Origin: DATJPW01 sp963752855
GTDB lineage: Bacteria > Desulfobacterota > Desulfomonilia > Desulfomonilales > Desulfomonilaceae
NCBI GenBank assembly: GCA_963752855.1
Contig: CAVVZX010000006.1
Location: 62,001 to 126,000, forward strand
Length of the DNA: 64,000 nt
Reading direction: 5' to 3'
A program made the translations under genes and the position numbers. Position 1 is the first letter of the stretch. Each line of letters begins with the position of its first letter. A model generated the notes under the pieces. The model saw only the letters and a list, made by a program, of their open reading frames with translations, did not search any database and was not told the origin of the DNA. Below are positions 9,846 through 19,297 of this stretch, one piece after another.

Positions 9846-11106
9846 CTAAATTTTTACCTCAATTATGGATGACTTCTTGAGTTCTTCGATCCACTCTTTT
9901 AAACGGGCCTGAATTTTTTCCGTTCTCAATATAGAAATGACTTTGTTGCGCTCTTTCCTGTATTCCTTTTCCTCTGCCGGTGTCAAGATCTTGCTTTTCT
10001 TTGCCGAACTGCTCTTTGCATCCAATGTGGCGTCATCTCCCTGCCCCCCGCTATTGAAGTATCACTGTCCGGATTGGCCTTGGGCGGGGGCCTGACGCTT
10101 TCCCTGAGATTTCTTTAGTTGTTCCTCCAGTTGTTTCCTATATTTTTCCGGAATCGGTTCCCGCTTCATCTGCCTGTTCTTGGCTTCAGCCAGATAGAAA
10201 ATTATGACCGAATCCTTGCCTCCAAGGGGCTGGAAGACGTCACCTTCTTTCATCCTTTGGACAACTTTCTGAAGCTCAGGCACCAAGTCTTTGTAATTCA
10301 TAAAGCCGAGATCTCCGCCTTTAGAAGCAAGTGAATCCTGAGAGTACTTCTTGGCGAGCTGAGCAAAATCTGCTCCGGTGACGGCCTCGTGGTAAATCTT
10401 CTGAGCTTTGGCCATCACCTTCTGCATCTCCTTTTTGTCGCCGGACGGGATTTTCAAGACTATCTGTCTTAGCCTGACCTTGCCACCCACGTATATTTCC
10501 ACGTGCGTGGGAATCTCAGGTTCGGTCGATTCTTTAGAGGTCTGAGGAGGGGAAAGACTTTCAACAAGTTTTTGATAGTTGCTGATCTATATTTTCACGA
10601 TTTTGCTTGAAATATAATTGCGCATCTTCTTCGCTGAGAGGGACTTTCTGTTGAACCTCCATGGCGATCAACTTGGTCAACTTGAGCTGCCGTTTCAGCA
10701 TGTCCCGATATTCCGCATAATTTAGTCCCTGAACAGCCAGAGACAAGATAAACTGATCCTGACTAAGTTTATTGCGCTCTTTGACGGAATCAATGGAAGC
10801 CTGTACGCCTTTATCGTCCACTTTGATGCCCCGTTTGTCAGCTTCCTGCTCCAGAAGGTGAATAACAATGAGTTCATCGAGAATTTCTTTTTCCGTGGGT
10901 ATTTTTCCGGGAGGAATAATGCCTAACGGAAAACCGGCTAAGTTCCTCATTTGAGGTTGCTTATGCTTCTTTATATCCGATTCCAGAATAACATCCCCAT
11001 TGACTACCGCCGCTACACGATCGGAATAAACGTCAGCGCATAGGGCCTCATTGGCGTATATACCGGCAATCAATAACCAAACATAGACAACTGTTTTACG
11101 ATTCAT
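9846..11106 (-). CDS. surA: SurA/PpiC-like periplasmic peptidyl-prolyl isomerase (frameshift plus in-frame TGA)
   Basis: Periplasmic chaperone/PPIase for outer-membrane proteins. Signal peptide at residues 1-24 (VYVWLLIAGIYANEALCAD), a SurA N-terminal chaperone region with VVNGDVILESDIKK, then a parvulin domain (VRLRQIVLKIPSG, FAQLAKKYSQDSLASKGGDL). The first frame stops at 10561; a one-base change near 10570-10595 connects it to the parvulin frame. That frame meets TGA at 10062-10064, yet continues in the same phase for 71 codons, ending in KIQARLKEWIEELKKSSIIEVKI and TAG at 9846-9848, which is the usual C-terminal helix-strand of the family. So the TGA is most likely a substitution or error within a low-complexity Gln/Gly linker. 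Confidence 0.82.
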
Positions 11107-11380
11107 TTTAGCGAGTCCGTGATCTCGATTATTAGCTCTTCAGTGACTATTAGAGGCGTGGAATGCCGCTTTTGTTTCCGCCTCAGTCGAACAACACACA
11201 CGATTTTGAAGCGAATTGAGCCAATCAATGCAGCAAAGTCTTAATCGAAAACCTTTCCTTTTTCAACACCGAGGTTATGAGGCGCCCAACAACTTCCCCT
11301 CGGATAACGTCCTATCTTAAATCAGAAGATGAAAGAAATTCTTCCCGAGCTGCCGTTTTTCGACCCCATTCCTATTTCAA

Positions 11381-14300
11381 TCAATTATTTTGCTGCACAA
11401 GCGCTTTATCCATATTCGTCATCAGCTCGACGGATTGTCGTATCCGGGATTGAGCGTTGACATTACCGACCCTATAAACAAGCCTATCCCCTGGAATCAT
11501 ACGGACCTTCGGGTCTTTCTCGGCCCATTTTATCAGCGCGGCCGGGTTAACAGGGGTCCCCACATCAAAAGAAAAAACCAGTTCTTGTCCATTATAATCG
11601 AGCTTAAGGATACGAAGATTTTTCATCATCAGCCTGATTCTCATGATTTGCAGAAGGTCCGCCACTTGGGTCGGAGTCTTACCGTACAGATCTATCATCT
11701 CTTCCTCTATGTCATCGATTTCTCCCGCTTCGTCTGCCCTGGATAACCTTTTATAAAGGCTCATCCGTTGATGAGAATCCGGCACGTATTCCTCCGGCAC
11801 GTTTGCTTCCAGCTTCAAATGTATTTCCGGATCGATTCTAGGCGCAACCTCCTCACCCTTGAGTTCTTGAACGGCCTGTTCCAGCAAATCGAGGTACATT
11901 TCGTACCCTACTTGGGCCACGTGCCCGGATTGGGAGGTCCCAAGAATATTTCCTGCCCCTCTTATCTCCATATCCCTCATAGCAATCCTGAACCCTTGTC
12001 CAAGATTCGAATATTCTTGAATTACGGACAAGCGTTTGATTGCATCCGGAGTTATAAGAGTTTCAGGGGGCGTAAGCAGATAAGCATAGGCCCTTACGTT
12101 GGAGCGTCCTACGCGCCCACGCAACTGGTAGAGATCAGCCAGTCCAAAAGTGTCGGCCCTTTCGATAATTATCGTGTTGGAGCGGGGAATATCAAGACCG
12201 GATTCTACTATATTAGTGCATACCAGGATATTAATCCGGCCGGTCACAAAATCGGTCATAACTTCTTCGAGTTCTCGATCCGCCATTTGGCCGTGCGCAA
12301 CGCCGAAGCGACCCTCCGGGACCAAACGCTGCAGCGCGGCGGCTCGCCTGTAGATGGTCTGAACACGGTTGTGGATGCAAAATGCTTGTCCTCCCCGGTT
12401 AAGCTCCTTTAGCATAGCCTCTCTGACCACCTCATCAGAGTTCCTCATTACCCTGGTGCTTATAGAATAGCGATTTCGCGGGGGAGTTTCGATCACGGAC
12501 AAATCACGGATACCTGATAATGCGAGATTCAATGTTCGAGGAATGGGAGTGGCGGTTAAGGTCAGTATATCCACATGAGATTTATATTTTTTTATCTTTT
12601 CTTTATGGGCCACTCCGAACCGTTGTTCCTCATCGACCACCAATAGCCCAAGTTCGCGAAATGCAACATCTTTTTGCAGGAGCCTGTGGGTGCCGATGAT
12701 AAGGTCCACTTTTCCTTCGGAGAGTTTTTTCAGGGTTTCTTTTTGCTCAAGTGGGCTTCGGAAACGCGACAGGACGCCGACTTCGATGGGATATCCGTTG
12801 AAACGGCGTCTGAATGTGTCATAATGCTGCTGGGCGAGCACAGTGGTCGGGACAAGGATCGCCACTTGCTTTCCGTCCATTATTGTTCTGAACGCGGCCC
12901 TGAGGGCAACTTCCGTCTTCCCGTATCCCACATCGCCGCAGACCAAGCGATCCATAGGCCTGTCCGAATCCATTGCTTCCATCACATCCTGAATGGCCTT
13001 GGCCTGATCCGGCGTCTCTTCAAATTCAAAGGATGCTTCAAACCCGGCGAAAGTCTCATCCGGGGGTGAATAAGCCGGTCGCGTGGCTGTCTGCCGACTA
13101 GCGTATATTTCGAGTAATTCCCGCGCCATGTCCTTGATGGATTTCTTAACTTTGGATTTGGTTTTGGCCCATCCTCTTCCCCCAAGCCTGTCGATCCGCG
13201 GCGGTTCCTCGGAGCCGGCAATATATTTCTGGATGACGTGCAGTCGATCCAACGGCTGGTAGAGAAGATCCCCGCCCGTGTATTCGATCACCATGACTTC
13301 GCCGGGAATGCCGTCGAATTCCTTTCGAGCCAGTCCTCTGAATATTCCGATTCCATAATCTTCGTGAACTACCGGTTCGCCCTCGACAAGGTCGGTAAGC
13401 GAAGAGATTAATGTCCCCCTGGCTCTTTTTCGAGGTTCCGTCCTGACCCTGGCGCCAAAAATCTCTTCTTCAGTCAATACAATCTTGTGATTATCAGGGA
13501 CGCGGAACCCAGCCGAAAGGGCTCCTACATAGAGACGGATCCCTGGCGTAGCTCCCGAAGCAAGAATTGATGGATCAAAACCTTCTCCTCTGAAATCCAA
13601 CCCCAGGGCATAAGGTTCCAGAAGCTTCAATAAACGATGAGCCTGACCTTGGGTGTGACTTACGAGACAAATCTCATTACCGTCATCGCGCCACGTCGTA
13701 AGACGCTTTACCAGCGTAGCCATTCCGGTATCGAAGGCTTTGGATCGAAGGAGCTCAGGCCTGATATCTTGGTTGGAACTGCACTGCTATGCGGTACGAT
13801 CTTCGATTAGGGTCTTCAATCTCCAGAGGAGACATAATGACGGTCCTGAAACTCCGAATTCGACTAAAGAGTTCATCTCTGGACAGATAGAGATCTTCAG
13901 CGGCAGGTACTGGAAGGCCTTCTTCCAGGGCTGCTTGTCTGCCTCGGAAAATGTCTTCTTCCACATCCTCCAAAGCCCGACCCAGGGTGTCATGATCGGG
14001 AAGTATCAAAGTAGCGTCAGAAGGAAAATAATCCGTGGTGGATTCCATATGCTGGAAAAAGTAAGGCAGATAAAATTCTGACCCTGGAAACCGAACGCCG
14101 TACGAGAAATCGTCTAGAAGGCTTTGCCGGACCCGTTTTTCAACCCCGACCTCATCACAAGCTTCGCGAATTCTCTTCAGGCCCTCTTGTCGCGAATTCG
14201 GATCGGGGATCAACATATGCGCCGGCCCCACCTGGATTTCCGACGCGTCTCCACGGGACCTCTGGTTAGTTGGATCGAAGAAGCGGATCGACTCAATTCT

Positions 14301-14927
14301 GTCCCCGTCTTGTTCGATGCGCGTCGGATAAGGATAGAAAGGAGGGTATAAATCAATGATGAACCCTCTGACCGAAAAATCCCCGGCGTCCTCCACAAGG
14401 GGCGCCCGCGTGTAGCCCGCCTCAATAAGTCGCTTCAGCAGGTCTTCCCGATTCACTTCCTCTCCAACGGATAGTGAAAAACTGGTTCGAGTCACCGTGG
14501 CTCGTGGAACAACTTTGCGGATAAGCGCGTCAAGACCAATGGTGATAACTCGAGGGGCTTTGCCTTGGCTAAGCCGGAAAAGGCCGGCCATGCGACCTAT
14601 CCAAACGTCCGTTTCAAATCCGGCAAATGAGTAAGGGGCAAGATCTGAAGAGGGATAAAGAATTACTCCTTCCTCGAGAATATTTTCTGAGGCTTCCTTT
14701 TGGCCGAGGTAGAAACGAATATCAGATGCAGCCGCAGCCGCTGCTTGTCCGTCCGGAAACACGATGACAATTGTTCCCGCGCCGTAATTGACGGACGAAG
14801 CCACCAGGAATTGAGGAGCGGAACCCTGTAAGCCGTATATCCCGCCGTTTGTGCGGGATCCGGCCAGAAACAGGGCAGCTTGCTCAAATGGAGTATCTGG
14901 ATTATAAGCCAATGCGGACAATTTCAT
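11381..14927 (-). CDS. mfd: Transcription-repair coupling factor Mfd (frameshifted)
   Basis: Removes stalled RNA polymerase at DNA lesions and recruits UvrA. The N-terminal UvrB-homology region (14927 to about 13760) is followed by the RNA polymerase interaction domain (VEGEPVVHEDYGIGIFRG), helicase Walker A (VCGDVGYGKTEVALRA), motif II DEEQ (LLVVDEEQRFGVAH), SAT-like TATPIPRTL, motif VI (LYQLRGRVGRS) and the C-terminal TRCF domain. The N-terminal frame stops at 13755 (RYQA) while the rest is open from upstream as DIRPELLRSKAFDTG, so a one-base shift lies about 13762-13778. Joined length is about 1180 aa, normal for Mfd. It is upstream of surA with a 274-bp gap (11107-11380) in which I see no gene. 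Confidence 0.93.
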
Positions 14928-15237
14928 ATCGATTTGTTTTCACGGTGTCCAACGCGCTCCGATCATCCTAATATACACCTTATCACAAAAAAGGGGTACA
15001 ATCAGGTTCCGACGCGGATTCTTCAGAATCATCCGGATTCACGGGCGAGATTTGTCTTCGGTCGTTTAGGCGTATCGCTGTCGAAGCGCAATCGCCGCTG
15101 ATCTTTCCCGTGGACAAGGCGCCTGACTCGCTGCGAATGTGTCACGAGCGTAATCCGGCCGGAAACTGAAATCTCGATTTCCGGCTCTACGAGGCGATGA
15201 AATTCCGCCCGCTCAACGCCGGTCGAGCAACATTGGA

Positions 15238-15266
15238 TTGACTTAAATAGGCCAATCAGTTATGCA
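15238..15266 (+). promoter_or_regulatory. Putative sigma-70 promoter of the TPR protein gene
   Basis: TTGACT (15238-15243), a 17-bp spacer and TATGCA (15261-15266), 60 bp before the start of the membrane TPR gene. It lies in the 398-bp gap 14928-15325 between mfd and this gene; the rest of that gap holds only a short inverted repeat (CCGGAAA/TTTCCGG near 15161-15185) and no supportable gene. Confidence 0.5.
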
Positions 15267-15325
15267 AGAACGTTAACCTGACAGCCGGGATATGGACTCT
15301 TCGGCAATACTCGCGAGGTGAGAAG

Positions 15326-16033
15326 TTGGCTGCAAAAAAAATCACAAGAAAAGAACTGTTGAAAGAACCTGACGAATTCATCACCACAAGCGCTCACATA
15401 ATTGCGTATACCCGGCAGAATCCTAAAAAAGTCGTAATAATCAGCGTGATAGTTATATTGGTCATTTTGGCCGCGGCGGGTTTTTATGCATATCAGCGGC
15501 AGGCAAAACTCGCCAGTCATGACTTGTTCGAAAAGGCCCTTATGGATTACCAGACGCTTGAAATGTCACGCAAGGCGCCAACTGACGAGCAACTCGATAA
15601 ATTGCTCGCACAATTTGAAATTATCGCTAAGGAGTATCCCTCGTTTCCTGCTGGGGAAATGGCTTTGCTATATTGCGGCCATCTGCTCTACAAGAAAGGA
15701 GATTTCCCCTCGGCCCTGGATAGATATACGAAAATGCAGACCACGAACTTGGTAAAAGAAGGATTGGGGCCGCTGGTTCTTTATCACATTGCAATGACTC
15801 GTTTTGCTCTGAAGGATTATGACCAGGCTATTCTCATGTTCGACCAACTCTCAAAAGATACCAATTCACCGTATCGCCGAGAGGCTCATGCAGCAATAGC
15901 GAGAATATATGAAGCGTCGGGAAAAAATAAGGAGGCGGTTCAGGCCTACAGGCAATATTTAAAAATGTTTCCTGAAGCGCCTGACGCCGCTTTTGTCAAA
16001 TCCAGAATCGCTGAACTGTCTGCTCAGGCATAA
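15326..16033 (+). CDS. Membrane-anchored tetratricopeptide protein (YfgM-like)
   Basis: Inner-membrane protein with a short cytoplasmic N-terminus, one transmembrane helix at about residues 35-55 (VVIISVIVILVILAAAGFYA) and a periplasmic TPR region (about 65-230: MALLYCGHLLYKKGDFPSAL, LKDYDQAILMFDQL, AIARIYEASGKNKEAVQAY). The architecture matches the YfgM/TPR_21 family, which works with SecYEG and periplasmic chaperones, but that role is inference. TTG start chosen because GAGGTGA (15314-15320) lies 5 nt upstream. The length, 235 aa, fits the family. Confidence 0.75.
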   Translation: MAAKKITRKELLKEPDEFITTSAHIIAYTRQNPKKVVIISVIVILVILAAAGFYAYQRQAKLASHDLFEKALMDYQTLEMSRKAPTDEQLDKLLAQFEIIAKEYPSFPAGEMALLYCGHLLYKKGDFPSALDRYTKMQTTNLVKEGLGPLVLYHIAMTRFALKDYDQAILMFDQLSKDTNSPYRREAHAAIARIYEASGKNKEAVQAYRQYLKMFPEAPDAAFVKSRIAELSAQA

Positions 16034-16041
16034 AGAATGGC

Positions 16042-16263
16042 TCATTGTCTCTCAATTATTACGTCCAATTCAGAGACCCAGACCCTGAAAGAACTGTGAT
16101 CCAGTCTGATGTCATAACTTGCTCGTTCTGATTGGATCTCAAAGTCAAAAGCATCTTGCTCCAGCAGTTGATCCAGAATCCCTCGAACCTCTGAGAAAGC
16201 GAGATCTTCCACAAAGAAAATGTTGAATATTCGGTTTGCATGGAGAAAGGGCATAGACTCCAT
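16042..16263 (-). CDS. Small hypothetical protein
   Basis: Unrecognised 73-residue protein, mixed charged/hydrophobic, with a C-terminal half (FDFEIQSERASYDIRLDHSS) that looks like beta-strand. I start at the ATG at 16263 because GGAGC lies 8 nt upstream; the frame is open further upstream to 16404, so a longer form is possible. An overlapping frame on the same strand is also open, so this call is weak. It is convergent with the TPR gene, which ends 8 bp away. Confidence 0.35.
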   Translation of the reverse strand: MESMPFLHANRIFNIFFVEDLAFSEVRGILDQLLEQDAFDFEIQSERASYDIRLDHSSFRVWVSELDVIIERQ

Positions 16264-16418
16264 TGTCGCTGCTCCGTAAAAACCAGAATAGCGGAGTTTG
16301 GATAGGGGGTCAATTCCCGGCGCTTGCTGAGCTTTGTTTTTGACATTCCCGGAATACAATGTCGGCCGGTAAAGGATCGAATCTTTGCGCGGGCGCTCTC
16401 CCACACACGATATATATG

Positions 16419-16448
16419 TTGACAGCCAAGTTGATTGTTATGTATAAA
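16419..16448 (+). promoter_or_regulatory. Putative sigma-70 promoter of the HU gene
   Basis: A consensus TTGACA (16419-16424), an 18-bp spacer and TATAAA (16443-16448), about 65 bp upstream of the HU start, which itself has a strong GGAAGGAGG ribosome binding site. Confidence 0.6.
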
Positions 16449-16514
16449 GCCCGCGGGGGATTATGTGCAACCATACATCTTTTTTGAAATGGTATTGGTG
16501 GAAGGAGGAATCGC

Positions 16515-16790
16515 ATGACAAAAGCTGATCTCGTGGCCCGCATAGCAGAAGAGTCCGGCGTCTCGAAAAAAGCTGCCGGAATGGCCCTGAATTCTATGGT
16601 CAAGGCCATTCACGAAGTCTTAAAAAAGGGTGATAAGATTAGAATCGCCGATCTGGGAAGCTTTAGCGTAGTTAAACGGCAGGCACGCCAGGGAGTGAAT
16701 CCCAGAACCGGCAAGCCTATTAAAATACCCGCTACTAAGGCTCCAAAATTTGCGGCTGCAAAAGCCTTGAAGGACGTAGTCAAGAAGTAA
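16515..16790 (+). CDS. hup: HU family DNA-binding protein
   Basis: Nucleoid-associated histone-like protein that bends DNA as a dimer. The 91-residue sequence has the N-terminal helical dimerisation region (MTKADLVARIAEESGVSKKA), the GDKIRIADLGSFSVV strand and the beta-arm motif with the DNA-intercalating Pro (RQGVNPRTGKPIKIPA). AGGAGG lies 6-7 nt before the ATG. It stands alone with its own promoter. HU versus IHF cannot be settled, though the basic, compact sequence favours HU. Confidence 0.95.
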   Translation: MTKADLVARIAEESGVSKKAAGMALNSMVKAIHEVLKKGDKIRIADLGSFSVVKRQARQGVNPRTGKPIKIPATKAPKFAAAKALKDVVKK

Positions 16791-17043
16791 TTAAGCGCCG
16801 AGGGAGCCGAACCGGAGGCATACAGGCCCCTTCCTTTTTATGCGGGGCTAGGGGCGGTCCAAGAGCGCTTGAGACGGGTATGATACGCCAACAATTGTAA
16901 GTTTCCGGTGATGCTCACTCTATCGAACGATTTGCAGTGGCTGAATCGTCTTCATCATTTGCGCCGAATCGTCGGCGTCGTTCCTTATGGGACACAGTGG
17001 TAAGAAATAGAAGAAGCCTGGTTTCCGCGTATCCCCTGGTCCT

Positions 17044-17089
17044 AAAAGCAGTGAGGATCTACCATTAAGGTCGGTCCTCACTGCTTTTT
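17044..17089 (+). terminator. Strong intrinsic terminator
   Basis: A perfect 14-bp stem AAAAGCAGTGAGGA (17044-17057) / TCCTCACTGCTTTT (17075-17088) with a 17-nt loop and a short U-tract. It is 250 bp after hup; the stretch 16791-17043 between them carries no gene I can support, so the terminator may end a read-through hup transcript or an unrecognised short RNA. It lies 50 bp upstream of the small lipoprotein gene. Confidence 0.75.
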
Positions 17090-17138
17090 AAAATAATGGG
17101 TTCTCTTAAATGCCGAAACTCTTTAGGTGTGAAATTCG

Positions 17139-17312
17139 ATGATTGGCAGAATCCTAATAATTTTCATATTCGTGGCGCTGGCGCCTGCATGTTTAAGCGG
17201 CTGCTCAGCCTTATCAGACGGCAAATTTGTCACCAAAGAGGGAAAACAAAGCCCATTCAATCCTACGCCGGATCGCTATGCCCCTCCGAAAGATCCGACG
17301 TCGCCTTTCTAA
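17139..17312 (+). CDS. Small lipoprotein (57 aa)
   Basis: A short gene with an unmistakable type II signal peptide: MIGRILIIFIFVALAPACLS followed by GC, i.e. lipobox LSGC with the Cys at residue 22. The mature chain is only about 36 residues, Pro-rich at its end (NPTPDRYAPPKDP). AGGTG lies about 9 nt before the ATG. It faces the ECF sigma/anti-sigma/Spy-like cluster convergently (50 bp apart). Function unknown; small lipoproteins of this kind are often envelope stress sensors or entericidin-like, but nothing here proves that. Confidence 0.6.
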   Translation: MIGRILIIFIFVALAPACLSGCSALSDGKFVTKEGKQSPFNPTPDRYAPPKDPTSPF

Positions 17313-17361
17313 CACCAGCCAATCCGTATGCGCCACAAAATGTTCAGTAAAGCGAACTCGG

Positions 17362-17946
17362 TTAACGGCCGGGAGCAGGTCCTGGCTCCTCATCAAAGTT
17401 GTTCGAAGGTTCCGATCCACGAGGTCCGGGCCGCCACCGGGGCATCAATCCTCTGTCTTGAGGCACGCCGGCAGGCCCTTGTTGACGCAAAATAGATCGT
17501 ATTTCCTTATGAAAATCCTTTAGGAACAGCACTAATTCAGCTCTCTGTCGAACCGAAAGCACCTTCGACACTTCATTGTACTGCTCGTCAAATAATCCTT
17601 TAATTTTCAATCTCTTGTCTCGGATGCGGCCAAGAACCTTTTCTAATTCGTCATTCACGGTCTTGCTCGTGTCCTCTCGCAACAGCTTTCGGAGTGTCCG
17701 GAATTCCTCGCGGATTTCCAGCTCCAATGCTTTCCTTTGGCCTACGAATTTGTGACGAATTTCCATAATTTTCTCGGCGGTAGGCTTGTCGAGATTCAGG
17801 GCTTCCATCATCTTCCACATGGTAAGGAGTTCAATCCGCTCCTCGAGCTTGCCGTTTTGTCGATCACGTTCGAAACAGAGCGCAACCCCTGTCCCAGCGA
17901 TAAGGAATCCGATCGCTATCACCGCAATTATCAGCTTTCGCAACAT
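17362..17946 (-). CDS. Spy/CpxP-like periplasmic protein
   Basis: Exported helical protein, 194 aa. Signal peptide at residues 1-24 (LIIAVIAIGFLIAGTGVALC), then a long charged helical body (about 30-150) with the Spy/CpxP/ZraP-like arrangement, including RKALELEIREEFRTLRKLL and VLSVRQRAELVLFLKDF, and a Gly/Pro/Arg-rich tail. The family includes periplasmic chaperones and metal-stress regulators. It is the third gene after the ECF sigma factor and its anti-sigma factor, which supports a sensor or effector role in the same envelope-stress response. Confidence 0.7.
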   Translation of the reverse strand: MLRKLIIAVIAIGFLIAGTGVALCFERDRQNGKLEERIELLTMWKMMEALNLDKPTAEKIMEIRHKFVGQRKALELEIREEFRTLRKLLREDTSKTVNDELEKVLGRIRDKRLKIKGLFDEQYNEVSKVLSVRQRAELVLFLKDFHKEIRSILRQQGPAGVPQDRGLMPRWRPGPRGSEPSNNFDEEPGPAPGR

Positions 17947-17962
17947 GACACCTCCTCATGTT

Positions 17963-18539
17963 TCAGAGGAACAATGGATTCGGTTCATCCTCCACCTCGA
18001 ACCATTCCACAGAGGAATCGTCCAAAACCGAGGACCTTGAAACCTGAGAGAACTGAGCGTCCCCCGCTGTGAGGGCATAATAAGGTAACTCGTCGGAAAC
18101 AGGTCCGTAAAGCTGATTAAGCTCCCCAATCAATTGAGGGGGACAAAGCCTCATCCGTAGACGGACGGAAGCTCCATGGATGGAAAATGCCGATTGAAAT
18201 TATGACAAATACCAGGATTGCCATCGCAAAAACGCTCGCCGGCTTCCACCCAAAACCCCAAGCGCGGGTCCACCAAAAGCCCCAGGAGCGAGAGACGTCA
18301 CGCTCACGTAAACGAGCATCCAGAGAGACCCGATATTGTTTCCAGAAAGCCTCCCCCGGATCTTCAGGCGCGTCAGTGGCAACCTCCGATAGTAACAACT
18401 CTGTTTCTTCCCGCATTTTTCTGCATGACGCGCATCCTAAAAGATGATCCTCTAAAATCAGGCGTCTTTCATGTTCGAGGCCTTCGTCCAGGTCAGTCAC
18501 AATCCACTCTTCTGCCTTACGACAATTGAGATTTTTCAT
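17963..18539 (-). CDS. Zinc-finger anti-sigma factor (zf-HC2), frameshifted
   Basis: Membrane anti-sigma factor for the ECF sigma factor encoded just upstream. The N-terminal zinc-binding anti-sigma motif is HLLGCASC (His-x3-Cys-x2-Cys); one transmembrane helix follows at about residues 105-122 (ASVFAMAILVFVIISIGIF). The main frame stops at 18117, but removing one base from a run of five identical bases (18138-18142) continues as EALSPQLIGELNQLYGPV to a stop at 17963, giving about 191 aa. The ATG overlaps the sigma gene stop by 4 bp (ATGA), implying translational coupling. Confidence 0.8.
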
Positions 18540-19066
18540 TTTTCGCCACCGAGCTTCTGTCTAAGCGCTTTGGTCGCCTGAAAAAAATTGCCTCTTGCCC
18601 CGCCCGCAGTGCCTCCCAAAATTCCTGCGATTTCATTGTAGTCGAGTTCTTCGTAAATTCTCAGTTCCAGCGTGCGCCGTTGTTTTTCCGGAAGTTCTTC
18701 TATGGCTCGCTTCAACCTTTCCAAATAGCGAGCGCGGTCCAGTTGTTCGCCGGGAGGCAGCGGGGACCCCGGAAAATCATCCAATGAATCCACCAAGATA
18801 GTCGGTTTTCGTTTACGAAGATGATCGCTGGCGGCGTTCAGCGCGATACGGTACAGCCAAGTTTTGAATGAAGAGTTCATCATAAACGTCGGCAGTCCCT
18901 CATAGGCTTTAAGAAAAACCGTTTGGGAGATATCCTTCGCATCCTCCAAATCTTTGACCATTCTGAGTATCATCATCGTGATAGGCTTTGAATACCTTTC
19001 CACAAGGCCTGAAAATGCCTCCTTATTGCCTTTCCGGAACTCTCTTAAGAAATCCGCATCAGTCAT
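18536..19066 (-). CDS. ECF-type RNA polymerase sigma factor
   Basis: Sigma-70 family group 4 factor, 176 aa. Region 2 spans about residues 20-90 (DISQTVFLKAYEGLPTFM, SFKTWLYRIALNAASDHLRK) and region 4 about 115-170 (LPEKQRRTLELRIYEELDYN). It should direct RNA polymerase to its own stress regulon and be held inactive by the downstream zf-HC2 protein. On its own strand, GGAAGTT (19147-19153) upstream resembles an ECF -35 but no convincing -10 is visible, so autoregulation is only suspected. Confidence 0.9.
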   Translation of the reverse strand: MTDADFLREFRKGNKEAFSGLVERYSKPITMMILRMVKDLEDAKDISQTVFLKAYEGLPTFMMNSSFKTWLYRIALNAASDHLRKRKPTILVDSLDDFPGSPLPPGEQLDRARYLERLKRAIEELPEKQRRTLELRIYEELDYNEIAGILGGTAGGARGNFFQATKALRQKLGGEK

Positions 19067-19216
19067 CGGGCCTTCTTATCAGATTGGACGAATGATCGGG
19101 TCCCGCGTTATATGAAAAAATAATAAAAATTCACGAGTAGAATGAGAACTTCCAGGCGCAGACGAACGCCGAATTAACCAGAGCCTGAATTCAGCTCCGC
19201 TCTGCTGGAATGCTTT

Positions 19217-19245
19217 GTCGGGGCGGGTTTCAACGCCGCCCCGAC
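19217..19245. repeat. Perfect 10-bp hairpin downstream of rpoH
   Basis: GTCGGGGCGG (19217-19226) pairs with CCGCCCCGAC (19236-19245) around a 9-nt loop. No U-tract follows on either strand. The word GGGGCGGGTTT recurs in the palindrome at 54946, suggesting one dispersed repeat family rather than a dedicated terminator. Confidence 0.6.
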
Positions 19246-19297
19246 AGGGGTGCTACAATCCTGCAGGTTTTACGATCCTTGAGATTGCCTCCCAAGC

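Noticed and set aside
9637..9849. 70-residue plus-strand frame upstream of mreB
   Set aside because: Composition is unlike a protein, there is no ribosome binding site, and it lies across a promoter region.
10062..10064. TGA as a selenocysteine codon
   Set aside because: It lies in a low-complexity linker with no redox motif, and I see no bacterial SECIS-like stem-loop just downstream.
16797..16850. tRNA-like segment with GGTTCGGCTCC on the minus strand
   Set aside because: The T-loop lacks the conserved A, and no matching acceptor, D or anticodon arms can be drawn.
19147..19153. ECF autoregulatory promoter (GGAAGTT on the minus strand)
   Set aside because: No convincing -10 at 16-17 bp, so I left it out as a feature and only mention it under the sigma factor.
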